DNA from: Phycisphaerae bacterium
Lineage (GTDB): Bacteria; Planctomycetota; Phycisphaerae; Phycisphaerales; UBA1924
Direction of reading: 5' to 3'
DNA length: 64,000 bases
Assembly (NCBI GenBank): GCA_014192545.1
Contig: BJHL01000001.1
Location: 668,380-732,379 of the forward strand
The notes beneath the pieces were generated by a model, which saw only the letters and a program-made list of their open reading frames with translations, made no database searches and was not told the origin of the DNA. The translations under genes and the position numbers were made by a program. Of the stretch, positions 18,495-27,362 are shown in pieces; positions within the stretch are counted from its first letter, which is position 1, and every line of letters begins with the position of its first letter.

Positions 18495-20333
18495 GTGTCC
18501 GACCCAAGCCCCAAAGCCCCGCTCCCGACTGCCCCGCCCGTTCCGACGGACGCCGGGTCGATTTGCGTTGCCCAAGAGATTGTTCTGAAAGGACTTCCAG
18601 TCTCTCCGGGCATCATTATCGGCACGGTTTTACTGGTTGACGACGAGCACCTCAAGCCCATCCGTCGGGTCCTGCAAAAAGACTCGGTCGCCGCCGAACT
18701 GGCCCGGCTCGACGCCGCCATCGAATCGGCGATTGTCGAAATTCAGAACGTCCACGCCCACGCCGAGACGCAGATGGGCAAAGAAACCGCGCAAATTTTT
18801 CTCGTGCATCAAATGATGCTGCGAGACAAAAGCGTCGTCGGCCCCATTCGCCAACGCATCGAGAAGGAACAAGTCTGTGCCGAGTACGCCGCGTACGAGG
18901 CCCTCAGCGCCCTCGCCAATCAGTTCCGCGCGATGAAAAACAGCGCGTTCGCCACCAAGGTCAACGACATCGACGATCTGCGTCACCGCTTGCACACCCA
19001 GCTCGCGGGCGAGCAGCGCAAGCGTCTCGAACATGCCGAGCCCAACACGGTCGTTGTCGCCCGCGACCTGACTCCGAGCCAAACCGCTAGCTTTGATCGC
19101 AGCCGAATCGTCGGCTTCGCCACCGACCTGGGCGGCATGACCAGTCACACCGCAATCATCGCAAAAGCCCTTGAAATCCCCGCAGTTGTGGGCGTGCAGC
19201 AAATGGCCAAGCACGCCCATGACGGCATGGCGATCATCGTCGATGGCGACACCGGCGCGGTGATTCTGCACCCAAGCCCCAGCACGGTGGCCCAGTACCA
19301 CCGCATGATCGAGCAGCGCCGGCTGTACCGCGCGAACCTGACGGACGTCGCCGACCTGCCCAGCGTTACGCTCGATGGCGAACCCGTCGCGGTCGTGGGC
19401 AACATCGAACTGCCCGACGAAGTCGCGAAGGTTCTCAAAGCCGGCGGCACAGGCGTCGGGCTATACCGCAGCGAATATCTTTGGCTCACCCGCCACGACG
19501 AACCCACCGAAGAGGTCCACTTCGAGGCCTACAAGCGCTGCGTCGAACTTTGTGCCGGTCGCGACCTGACGATCCGCACGTTCGACCTTGGCGCGGACAA
19601 GCTCACACAAAGCCGTGAAGAGATTCCCGAACGAAACCCGTTCCTTGGCAATCGCAGTATCCGCTACTGCCTGCGGAACGTTCCCATGTTCAAGCGGCAA
19701 CTCCGGGCCATCCTGCGGGCCAGTGCCATCGGCCCGGTGAAGATCATGTTCCCGCTAGTCAGTAGCCTGCAAGAATTGCGCCAAGGCAAGTTCATCCTCC
19801 ACGACACGATGGAAGAGCTTTCAGAAGAAGGGGTTGCGTTCGATGCCAAGGTCCAGGTCGGCATCATGATCGAGGTACCCAGCGCGGCGTTGCAGGCCGA
19901 AGCCTTCGCCCGCGAGTGCGATTTCTTTTCTATTGGTACAAATGACCTCACCCAGTACACCCTGGCGGTCGACCGTATTAATGAGCGTGTGGCCCATTTG
20001 TACCAGCCCACCCACCCTGCGGTCATCAAGCTCATTCGCGATACCGCCCGCGCTGCCCGCCGGCACAACACACCGGTCAGTTGCTGCGGCGAGGCGGCGG
20101 GACAAGTTGAGTACGCGATGCTGCTTATGGGTCTGGGGTTGCGTACGCTGTCAGTGAGCAGCGGCGTGATTCCGCAGCTCAAGCGGTTCATACGCAGTGT
20201 GACCGTTGCCCAGTGCGAGCGCGTGGCTAGACAAGCCCTGTCGCTTGATTCCGATGCTCTGATCACGAATTACCTTCGCGATCAGGCTCGAAAAATCGTC
20301 CCCGAAGCTTTCAGCGGTCGTGCCGCAGACTGA
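18495..20333 (+). CDS. ptsI: Phosphoenolpyruvate-protein phosphotransferase (PTS enzyme I)
   Basis: 612 residues, normal enzyme I length plus a 30-residue Pro-rich N-terminal extension. It takes phosphate from PEP to an active-site His and passes it to HPr. GGMTSHTAIIAKALEIPAVVG near residue 215 contains that His; the PEP-binding barrel shows GVGLYRSEYLW, RNPFLGNRSIRYCL, FFSIGTNDLTQYTLAVDR and SCCGEAAG near the end with the proton-donor Cys. There is no fused GAF, HPr or EIIA domain, so this is the EI form rather than PtsP. The start is GTG at 18495. No HPr, EIIA or EII gene is nearby; in planctomycetes the PTS often has only regulatory parts, so a signalling role is possible but not shown. 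Confidence 0.92.
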   Translation: MSDPSPKAPLPTAPPVPTDAGSICVAQEIVLKGLPVSPGIIIGTVLLVDDEHLKPIRRVLQKDSVAAELARLDAAIESAIVEIQNVHAHAETQMGKETAQIFLVHQMMLRDKSVVGPIRQRIEKEQVCAEYAAYEALSALANQFRAMKNSAFATKVNDIDDLRHRLHTQLAGEQRKRLEHAEPNTVVVARDLTPSQTASFDRSRIVGFATDLGGMTSHTAIIAKALEIPAVVGVQQMAKHAHDGMAIIVDGDTGAVILHPSPSTVAQYHRMIEQRRLYRANLTDVADLPSVTLDGEPVAVVGNIELPDEVAKVLKAGGTGVGLYRSEYLWLTRHDEPTEEVHFEAYKRCVELCAGRDLTIRTFDLGADKLTQSREEIPERNPFLGNRSIRYCLRNVPMFKRQLRAILRASAIGPVKIMFPLVSSLQELRQGKFILHDTMEELSEEGVAFDAKVQVGIMIEVPSAALQAEAFARECDFFSIGTNDLTQYTLAVDRINERVAHLYQPTHPAVIKLIRDTARAARRHNTPVSCCGEAAGQVEYAMLLMGLGLRTLSVSSGVIPQLKRFIRSVTVAQCERVARQALSLDSDALITNYLRDQARKIVPEAFSGRAAD

Positions 20334-20696
20334 CGACGGGAACACAAACCAGCGATTGGGCCGTGCCCGCAAAGCACCACCGATCGGCATGAACACCCCG
20401 CGGGGTTTCTCCTCGGGCCAAGCGCGCAGCGCAAGGTCGGGACGCTGAAACACCCGCGAACAACTCGGCACGCGGCGCGTGGGCCTGAACGCTTGCCCCG
20501 GTGTGCATGGGGAACCGTTTGCAATGACGCTGAAGGCGTCGAATGCGAACGGACGGCGCGACGAAGATCGTGCCGCAGTTAGGTCTGCGAGCTGCCGATG
20601 GGCGCAGCGCAGGCGGGTGGAGCGCATGCCGAGCGTGTATTGATGCGGTGACAACGGTTCCTCTTGCGAGCGAGCAATCGCGAAAGGGAACACGTG
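20334..20696 (+). other. Long untranslated leader/intergenic region before RNase E/G
   Basis: 363 bases with no supported gene. It contains the palindrome ACCCCGCGGGGT (20395-20406) followed by three T, a weak candidate terminator for ptsI. The rest could be a structured 5' leader of the RNase E/G gene; in well-studied bacteria RNase E controls its own mRNA through its leader, but nothing here proves that. Confidence 0.4.
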
Positions 20697-23600
20697 ATGA
20701 ACACTGACGACAACACCATGAACGAGCGCGATGATTCGCATGAATCTGAATCTGCTGATTCTGCTGACTCCACACCACAAGGCAGCGACGAAACCGCAGG
20801 CGATGCCAAGGGCGAAGGTGACGCGGGCGACGCAGCAAAGAAGAAGCGTCGTCGCAGCCGTCGCGGCGGACGCGGCCGGCGCAAGAGCAAAGCAGGCGAA
20901 ACAACTCGTGATGCAGCAGGCACCGCCGATGGCGAGGCTGATGGCAACACAGACAGCGAAGCTGCGAGCGAAGCAGAAGGCGACGAAGCCGAAGCTGCAC
21001 CCGAGGCCGCACCCACGCGGGCCCCGCGCCGCTCGCGAGCAGTCGCTCGCGCAGTTGAGCCAATTGAAAAGGCAGAAGCAGACGTCGCTAGCAGCGACGA
21101 TGATTTTCGCGAGCGCGACGAGCTAGCCGCAGAAGTTGAAGAACCACAAGACGAGCCCGCAGAAGCAGCCGCGAGCGACGAAAGCGACGAACCGCAAGAT
21201 GGCGAGGACGCCGCCGAAAGCAAGCCGCGCGAACGCCGGAGCCGCGATCGCCGCCCTGCTCGACAAGATGAAAAGCGCGAGGAAAAGCGCGAGAAGCCCG
21301 ATCGACCGGCCAACACGCCGTTCACGCAGATGCTCATCAACTACGTGCCGGGCGAAGAGTGCCGAGTCGCCATCATGGAAGATGGCAAGCTCGAAGAGCT
21401 GCATGTTGAACGCTTCGCCAGTGCAAGCCGCGTGGGCAATATCTACGTGGGTCGCGTGATGAACGTCGAGCCCGCGATTCAAGCGGCGTTTGTTGACTTT
21501 GGCGTGGGCGAAAACGGCTTTTTGCACGTGACCGACCTGCACCCGCGATATTTCCCGGGCGAAGATGACAGCGCAACCGAACGCGTGGGTCTCAAGACGC
21601 CGCGTCGCGAACGCCCGCCGATTCAAACCGCGCTGCGCAAGGGTGACGAGATCATCGTGCAGGTGCTCAAGGAAGGCGTGGGCACCAAAGGTCCGACGCT
21701 GACCAGCTACCTGAGTATTCCTGGCCGATTCCTGGTGATGATGCCGAACATGGACAAGGTTGGCGTCTCACGCAAGGTTGAAGACGAAGAAGAACGCCGC
21801 GCGATGCGAGAGATTCTCGATCAGCTTGATCTGCCCGAAGGTTTCGGCTTCATCTTGCGAACGGCGGGCATGAGCCGCACCAAGGCGGAACTCAAGCGCG
21901 ACCTTGCGTACTTGATGCGCCTGTGGAAGGACATGGAAAAGCGCCGCGACCGCGCCAGTGGCGGCGGCAGCAAGGCGCGATTGCTCTATAGCGAGAGCGA
22001 CTTGCTCGTGCGTGCGCTGCGCGACATTCTCACGAATGAAACGCATGAGATCGCGATCGACAATGAGATGGCACTCAAGCGCGCCGCCAAGTTCCTCAAG
22101 ATCGTTGCGCCGCGCACCAGCACTAAGCTGCTGCACTACAACCAGAAAGCGCCGATGTTCCACGCCTACAGCGTGGAAAATCAAATCTCGCTCATTCACG
22201 CGCGCGAAGTTCCCCTGCCAAGCGGCGGGCGACTGGTCATCGATCAAACCGAAGCACTGGTTGCAATCGACGTCAACAGCGGCCGCAGCCGCGACAGTCG
22301 CGACAGCGAAACCAACGCATATCAAACCAACATCGAAGCGGTGGATGAAATCTGCCGGCAGCTTCGCCTGCGCGACATGGGCGGCATCGTCATCAACGAC
22401 TTGATCGACATGCGCAGCATTTCGCATCGCAAGGACATCGAGAATCGCTTCAAAGAACGCATGAAGCGCGACCGCGCCAAGAGCACGGTGCTGCAAATCA
22501 GCGAGTTTGGCATCCTGCAGATGACTCGCCAGCGCATGCGGGCCAGCCATGAGAGTGTTCACTTCACCGACTGCCCAACCTGTCGCGGCCGCGGCATGTT
22601 GCAAAAGCCCGACAGCGTCGCGGGTGACGCACTGCGCGAACTTTCAGCGATTCTCGACCTGCAACGTGTGGCCAAGGTTGAAATGGTCGTCGCGCCGCGC
22701 GTGGCCGGCGACTTGCTCAGCACCAAGCGGCGATTGCTCAGCCGCATCGAACGCACGTATGGCAAGCACGTTGACGTGCGCGTGAGTGAGAGCGTGCCGG
22801 TTGATCGCATTACGTTCTACGCGTATGACGAAACGGGCAGCGACATTGACCTTTCGAACTTGCCCATGCCTCGCAAGCCGCGTGATTTGCCGGAATGGAT
22901 CGATGCTGACGCCGCCACGGAGGCGGACTGGGCACCCGATCTTGATGCCGAAGCCGAAGAAGCGCGTCGCAACGAAGTTGATGAAGCCGCAGCCGATGAT
23001 GAATCGTATGTGCATCCCATCGAGATTGAACTGCCCGACGATGAAGTCGATGCGGAAATTGCAGCGTCGGGGGGTCGACGTGGCCGCGCGGGAGGCAATG
23101 AGCCACGAGACGACCGTGCAGGACCTCGCACGGATCGCGGTGAACGTAGCAGTGATCGTGGCGACCGTGGCGGTCGGCGCGGTCGGCGTGGTGGGCGCGG
23201 ACGTGATGATCGGCGTGAAGAGCCCCGTGCGCAGCCGGATAATCGCGGCCGCAGCGAACCGCGTGACAATCGCGGCCCGCGTGATGATCGGCGTGAACCA
23301 GTTCGTCGCGACGAGCCTCGGCGTGAAGAACCGCGTCGGCCCGACACGCGCCGAGATGAACCGCGTCGCGAAGAGAGTCGTCCGCAGGGTCGATCGCGAT
23401 TCAACGATGATGCCGAGTGGGGCGAACCCGCGCCGGCAGGATCGCCGCCCGCGCGCAACGACTCACCTGATGCGCCAGGCGATCCACTGCCCCCGCCGCA
23501 AACGCAGCAAATGCCGCGTGAAGCTCGCGAGAACGAGCCGCCTCGCGACAACGCGCCCCGGCCCGAGCCGATGGGCGATGAAGCCGGTGAACAAGGCGAA

Positions 23601-24143
23601 GGAGGGCGCCGCAAGCGTCGCCGTCGTCGCCGACGTGGCCGTGGCCGCGGCGAAGGTGCACCAATGGAAAACGGCGCGCCGCGTGATGGCGTGAACGCCC
23701 CGGGCGATGCATCTGCGCCACTCAACGCGCGCAATGATGAAGGCGACGACTTTGAAGGCGATGACGAGCCGCGCGCAGAGACAAGCGGCGCGGATCGTGC
23801 TGCTGATACTGGCGAAATCGCAGGCGGACCCGCGCGTGGCGGCGACCAAGGCGAAGGCGGTCGTCGCCGGCGTCGGCGCGGTCGTGGCGGGCGCGGTGGC
23901 GATCGTCCTGCGGGGCCAGCCCCGTCGGCACCACGCGAGCGTCGCGATGAACTGCCGCGTGAGCAAAGGCCGCAGCCGCGTCCGGAAGTGCGCGAGCCCA
24001 AGCCAGTGCGCGAACCGCCGCCGGTCGTGAAACCGCCCACGCCTGCCGCAAGCACGCCCAAGCCGCCGCCGCGCACGCTGTACGGCGCGGTGCGTCGCAA
24101 GCTGACGCCCGGCGAACTCAAGAATCGTCCCAAGGATGATTGA
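20697..24143 (+). CDS. rne: Ribonuclease E/G with long acidic N- and Arg-rich C-terminal extensions
   Basis: About 1148 residues. Endoribonuclease of mRNA decay and rRNA processing. Residues 1-205 are disordered and rich in Glu/Asp/Ala, with a basic KKKRRRSRRGGRGRRKS patch. The S1 domain follows (VGNIYVGRVMNVEPAIQAAFVDFG, near residue 245). The DNase I-like catalytic site shows DVNSGR near residue 524 and NDLIDM near 566, whose two Asp bind Mg; CPTCRGRG near 625 is the zinc-link, so the dimer/tetramer form is expected. After residue 750 there are about 390 residues of Arg/Asp/Gly/Pro repeats (RRGRRGGRGRDD, RREEPR, RRRRRGRGRG), a plausible RNA-binding and condensate-forming tail. Start ATG at 20697 with AAGGGA upstream. 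Its stop overlaps the beginning of the dxr region. Confidence 0.93.
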   Translation: MNTDDNTMNERDDSHESESADSADSTPQGSDETAGDAKGEGDAGDAAKKKRRRSRRGGRGRRKSKAGETTRDAAGTADGEADGNTDSEAASEAEGDEAEAAPEAAPTRAPRRSRAVARAVEPIEKAEADVASSDDDFRERDELAAEVEEPQDEPAEAAASDESDEPQDGEDAAESKPRERRSRDRRPARQDEKREEKREKPDRPANTPFTQMLINYVPGEECRVAIMEDGKLEELHVERFASASRVGNIYVGRVMNVEPAIQAAFVDFGVGENGFLHVTDLHPRYFPGEDDSATERVGLKTPRRERPPIQTALRKGDEIIVQVLKEGVGTKGPTLTSYLSIPGRFLVMMPNMDKVGVSRKVEDEEERRAMREILDQLDLPEGFGFILRTAGMSRTKAELKRDLAYLMRLWKDMEKRRDRASGGGSKARLLYSESDLLVRALRDILTNETHEIAIDNEMALKRAAKFLKIVAPRTSTKLLHYNQKAPMFHAYSVENQISLIHAREVPLPSGGRLVIDQTEALVAIDVNSGRSRDSRDSETNAYQTNIEAVDEICRQLRLRDMGGIVINDLIDMRSISHRKDIENRFKERMKRDRAKSTVLQISEFGILQMTRQRMRASHESVHFTDCPTCRGRGMLQKPDSVAGDALRELSAILDLQRVAKVEMVVAPRVAGDLLSTKRRLLSRIERTYGKHVDVRVSESVPVDRITFYAYDETGSDIDLSNLPMPRKPRDLPEWIDADAATEADWAPDLDAEAEEARRNEVDEAAADDESYVHPIEIELPDDEVDAEIAASGGRRGRAGGNEPRDDRAGPRTDRGERSSDRGDRGGRRGRRGGRGRDDRREEPRAQPDNRGRSEPRDNRGPRDDRREPVRRDEPRREEPRRPDTRRDEPRREESRPQGRSRFNDDAEWGEPAPAGSPPARNDSPDAPGDPLPPPQTQQMPREARENEPPRDNAPRPEPMGDEAGEQGEGGRRKRRRRRRRGRGRGEGAPMENGAPRDGVNAPGDASAPLNARNDEGDDFEGDDEPRAETSGADRAADTGEIAGGPARGGDQGEGGRRRRRRGRGGRGGDRPAGPAPSAPRERRDELPREQRPQPRPEVREPKPVREPPPVVKPPTPAASTPKPPPRTLYGAVRRKLTPGELKNRPKDD

Positions 24144-24154
24144 TCGGAGCGAAC

Positions 24155-25414
24155 GTGCTGCGACGCATCATCATTCTCGGTTCCACCGGTTCCATCGGCA
24201 CGCAGACGCTTGACGTGGTTCGAGCGGCCAACGCGCGGCACGCTGCTTCAAGCGGCGTGGCGCGTGAAGTGCTGCCGCGATTTGAAATCGTGGGATTGGC
24301 GGCGGGAAACAATACACAATTACTCGCGCAGCAAGCACGCGAGTTTGAAGTGCGAGATGTTGCTTGTGCTGGTGCGCCGCCGGCGAGCAGTGATTTACCC
24401 GCTGGTGCACGCGTGCGGCAAGGGGCATCATCGGCGCAAGAACTCGTACGTGATGTCACCTGCGATGTTGTAGTCGCGGCGATAGTGGGCAGCGCGGGAC
24501 TCACGGCGACGCTTGAAGCTGTCGAGCAAGGGCGAACAGTTGCGCTCGCGAACAAAGAGACGCTGGTTGCTGCCGGAGAGTTGGTCGTCGCGCGTGCGCG
24601 CGAAACTGGCTCGGCGATTCTGCCGGTTGATAGCGAGCACGCCGGAGTTTTTCAATTGCTGCGAACGCGCGGCTTGCCACCCACACTACGAGATGATGAA
24701 TCGCACGCCCAACTCGCTCGCGTGATTTTGACGGCAAGTGGCGGACCATTTCGCACGTGGACGCGTGAACAGATCGAACGCGCAACGCCCGAGCAAGCCA
24801 GCAAGCACCCCACATGGAACATGGGCGCGAAAGTGACCGTGGACAGTGCGGGCCTGATGAACAAGGCCCTTGAACTCATCGAAGCGTACTGGCTTTTTGG
24901 GCTTGATGCGAACAAGCTCGACGTGCTCGTGCATCCGCAATCAATCGTGCATGCAATTGCAGAATGGACCGATGGCTCGTCGACGGCACAACTCGCGAAG
25001 CCCGACATGCGAACGCCCATTCACCGCGCGCTGCACTATCGCGACGCATTCCTCCACACAAGCGATGCAAGCACGACCAAACTCGATTGGTCCACGCTTT
25101 CCCGATTGGAGTTTGAGCCTCCTGACCTCACGCGTTTCCCGGCGCTCGGCTTCGCGAAGCACGTGATGCACGCGGGCGGCACCGCAGGAGCGATCATGAA
25201 CGCAGCAAACGAAGAAGCAGTCGCCTCATTTCTACAAAGCGATCAAGCAGGTTCGCGGGCGATGCCGTTCGGCGCGCTGCATCGATTGGTGTCAAATGCC
25301 ATGCAGGACATTGCGAGCAAACCTGTAACGTGCTTGGCGGACATCACCACTGCCGAGGCACTCGCGCGTGAGCATGTTCGCCGGGCGTTGTCTGTGCAAG
25401 GAGCAGCGGTATGA
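24155..25414 (+). CDS. dxr: 1-deoxy-D-xylulose 5-phosphate reductoisomerase
   Basis: Second step of the MEP isoprenoid pathway: NADPH-dependent conversion of DXP to 2-C-methyl-D-erythritol 4-phosphate. About 419 residues. The NADPH loop LGSTGSIGTQTLDVV is at the N-terminus; ANKETLVAAGELVV, PVDSEHAGVFQ (metal-binding Asp/Glu), ILTASGGPFR and MGAKVTVDSAGLMNKALELIEA cover the active site; HPQSIVHAIAEW completes it. I choose the GTG at 24155 because a GGAG site lies upstream and the protein then starts right before the Rossmann strand; a TTG at 24140, overlapping the RNase stop, is also in frame. It is followed, with an ATGA overlap, by an O-GlcNAc-transferase-like gene. Confidence 0.95.
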   Translation: MLRRIIILGSTGSIGTQTLDVVRAANARHAASSGVAREVLPRFEIVGLAAGNNTQLLAQQAREFEVRDVACAGAPPASSDLPAGARVRQGASSAQELVRDVTCDVVVAAIVGSAGLTATLEAVEQGRTVALANKETLVAAGELVVARARETGSAILPVDSEHAGVFQLLRTRGLPPTLRDDESHAQLARVILTASGGPFRTWTREQIERATPEQASKHPTWNMGAKVTVDSAGLMNKALELIEAYWLFGLDANKLDVLVHPQSIVHAIAEWTDGSSTAQLAKPDMRTPIHRALHYRDAFLHTSDASTTKLDWSTLSRLEFEPPDLTRFPALGFAKHVMHAGGTAGAIMNAANEEAVASFLQSDQAGSRAMPFGALHRLVSNAMQDIASKPVTCLADITTAEALAREHVRRALSVQGAAV

Positions 25415-27186
25415 CGGCAAACAACCCCATCGCCGCGCAGCTTGCGCACGTTGAGAATCTGCTGCGATCTGGAAACACAAAGGACGCTCTCGCGCTCGCG
25501 CGAGCACTTGCTAACGCGAACCCGCACGACTTTTCGTGTGTGCGAGCGGCCATTCTCACGTCTCACGCCGCCGCGGACCTTCCGGGTACGATTGAATATC
25601 TCCGCCGCGCAGTGGCATTGCGACCGCAAGATGCCAGTTTGCGGCTCAACCTCGCGAAGGCCCTGCACGAATCCGACGACACCGACGCCGCGCTGCGCGA
25701 GATTGCCGCCGCCCTGCCGCTGCAACCATCGGCTTCCACTTTGTATCTCGAAGCTCGGCAGTTACTCGCCGACAAACAGCGATACATGGAAAGCCGCACG
25801 TGGGTCGAGCGCGGTCTCGCGGCGTGCCCGGGAGACGCGGCGTTGACGTTCGCGAAAGCGGGCGAGTTTCTGCGAACGGGCGAGTACGACAAGGCGATGC
25901 CGCTGTACGACGCGTTGATCCGCGCGATGCCTCAGATGGCGTTTTTCTATCTTGATCGCGCGTATGCGCAGAACTATTTGCCAGATGTTGATCCGCAGCA
26001 TGTGTATGCGGCGCACAAAGCGTGCGGGGCATTTCTTGATATGGCTCCCGACATGTCAGCGGCGTGGGCAAGTCGCGATTGTGATGTGAATCGTGTGCTT
26101 CACGTTGGATTCATCGGTCCAGACTTCTTCCGTCACAGCGTGGCGTATTTCGTCGAAGCACTTTTCAACAATCTCGATCGCACACGAGTGAAGGTGCATG
26201 TGTATCACACCAATCGCAATCGCGACGGCGTGACCGATCGTATCGAACAAGCCGTCGATGTCTTTCGGCATGTCAAGCAAGAACAGCCAGGTGTGCTCGC
26301 ACAAATCATCGCCAACGACAAGATTGATGTGCTCATTGATCTCGCAGGCTACACGCAAGTTCACGGCTTGACCGCAATGGCCGCCCGCCCCGCGCCGGTC
26401 ATGGCGACGTACTGCGGCTATCCGAATACCACGGGTAGCTCGCGCATCGGCTGGCGCATCGTTGATTCGATCACTGATCCAGCGGGCAGCGAGTCGTTCA
26501 ATACTGAGCGGTTGCTGCGTCTGGATCCTTGTTTCTTGTGTTATACGCCAGAAGCGCAGGCTCCCGAAGTTGCACCTTTGCCCAGTCAAAGTCGCGGATT
26601 TGTGACGTTTGGCTCGTTCAATGCTCAGCGAAAATTCAACAAACGCATCTGCGGCTTGTGGCGACGCGTGCTCGAGAGCGTGCCCAACTCGCGGCTCGCA
26701 ATCAAGAGCATCAACTTCACCGAAGACAGCTCTGTCACTTTCGCACGCCAGCAGTTGCAAGACTTCGGTTTGCCGATGGATCGCGTGGTTGTTTTTCCAG
26801 CCGCCAAGAGCGCCAGCGACCACCTCGCGCAGTACGGCGAGATCGACATCGCGCTCGACACCTATCCGTACCACGGCACGACAACAACGTGCGAAGCACT
26901 GTGGATGGGCATTCCAGTTGTCACGCTCGCCGGTCAGACGCACGTTTCGCGTGTGGGCGCGAGTTTGCTCACATGCGTCGGGTTGCCTTCGTGGATTGCA
27001 CGCACCGACGACGAATACGTGGACATCGCGAAGCGATACGCATCCGATACGGAAGCATTGGCGACTTTGCGATCAACTTTGCGGGCTCGCGTGCAGGCCA
27101 GCGAATTGTGCAACGCGCCAGCGTTTGCGAAGAAGTTCGAAGCCGCCATCCGCCAGATGTGGTCGGCGTGGGCGAGTGGTCGATAG
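25411..27186 (+). CDS. TPR protein with SPINDLY/OGT-type glycosyltransferase domain (GT41)
   Basis: 591 residues. Residues 1-210 are helical TPR-like repeats (IEYLRRAVALRPQDASLRLNLAKAL). From about 225 on, the catalytic domain of eukaryotic-like O-GlcNAc transferase is clear: HVGFIGPDFFRHSV, DVLIDLAGYTQVHGLTAMAARPAPV, YCGYPNTTGSSRIGWRIVD, FGSFNAQRKFNKRICGLW, and DIALDTYPYHGTTTTCEALWMGIPVVTLAGQTHVSRVGASLL. The family transfers GlcNAc or fucose to Ser/Thr of proteins using a nucleotide sugar; donor and acceptor are unknown here. Its ATG overlaps the dxr TGA, so it is translationally coupled to an isoprenoid enzyme, without an obvious functional reason. Flagellin or dockerin proteins of the window are possible acceptors, which is speculation. 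Confidence 0.87.
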   Translation: MTANNPIAAQLAHVENLLRSGNTKDALALARALANANPHDFSCVRAAILTSHAAADLPGTIEYLRRAVALRPQDASLRLNLAKALHESDDTDAALREIAAALPLQPSASTLYLEARQLLADKQRYMESRTWVERGLAACPGDAALTFAKAGEFLRTGEYDKAMPLYDALIRAMPQMAFFYLDRAYAQNYLPDVDPQHVYAAHKACGAFLDMAPDMSAAWASRDCDVNRVLHVGFIGPDFFRHSVAYFVEALFNNLDRTRVKVHVYHTNRNRDGVTDRIEQAVDVFRHVKQEQPGVLAQIIANDKIDVLIDLAGYTQVHGLTAMAARPAPVMATYCGYPNTTGSSRIGWRIVDSITDPAGSESFNTERLLRLDPCFLCYTPEAQAPEVAPLPSQSRGFVTFGSFNAQRKFNKRICGLWRRVLESVPNSRLAIKSINFTEDSSVTFARQQLQDFGLPMDRVVVFPAAKSASDHLAQYGEIDIALDTYPYHGTTTTCEALWMGIPVVTLAGQTHVSRVGASLLTCVGLPSWIARTDDEYVDIAKRYASDTEALATLRSTLRARVQASELCNAPAFAKKFEAAIRQMWSAWASGR

Positions 27187-27253
27187 TTATTGATGTTGCA
27201 CTGTCGCACTGTCGCGCGTATCGCAGTAGTGCAAGCAAAAGCTCCGCGCCATT

Positions 27254-27290
27254 CTGAAAAAAACAACCCCGACTTTCGACGGGGTCGTTC
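27254..27290 (-). terminator. Terminator for the minus-strand dockerin gene
   Basis: On the minus strand ACCCCG and CGGGGT (27285-27280 and 27271-27266) form a stem, followed after a few bases by seven T. It lies about 75 bases beyond the stop at 27363. It may also slow plus-strand transcription from the glycosyltransferase gene. Confidence 0.7.
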
Positions 27291-27362
27291 GTGTGTGTTC
27301 GCATCGCTGCGAAGCATGTATCTGTCACCTGAGCATCGCGAGTTGCGATGACGCATTGTCAC

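Noticed and set aside
20395-20409. ACCCCGCGGGGT followed by TTT as a ptsI terminator
   Set aside because: The palindrome leaves only a four-base loop and a 4-bp stem with a short T run; kept only as a remark in the leader entry.
22817-24241. 474-codon Ser/Arg/Pro-rich frame opposite the RNase E tail
   Set aside because: Mirror image of the repetitive Arg-rich coding sequence.
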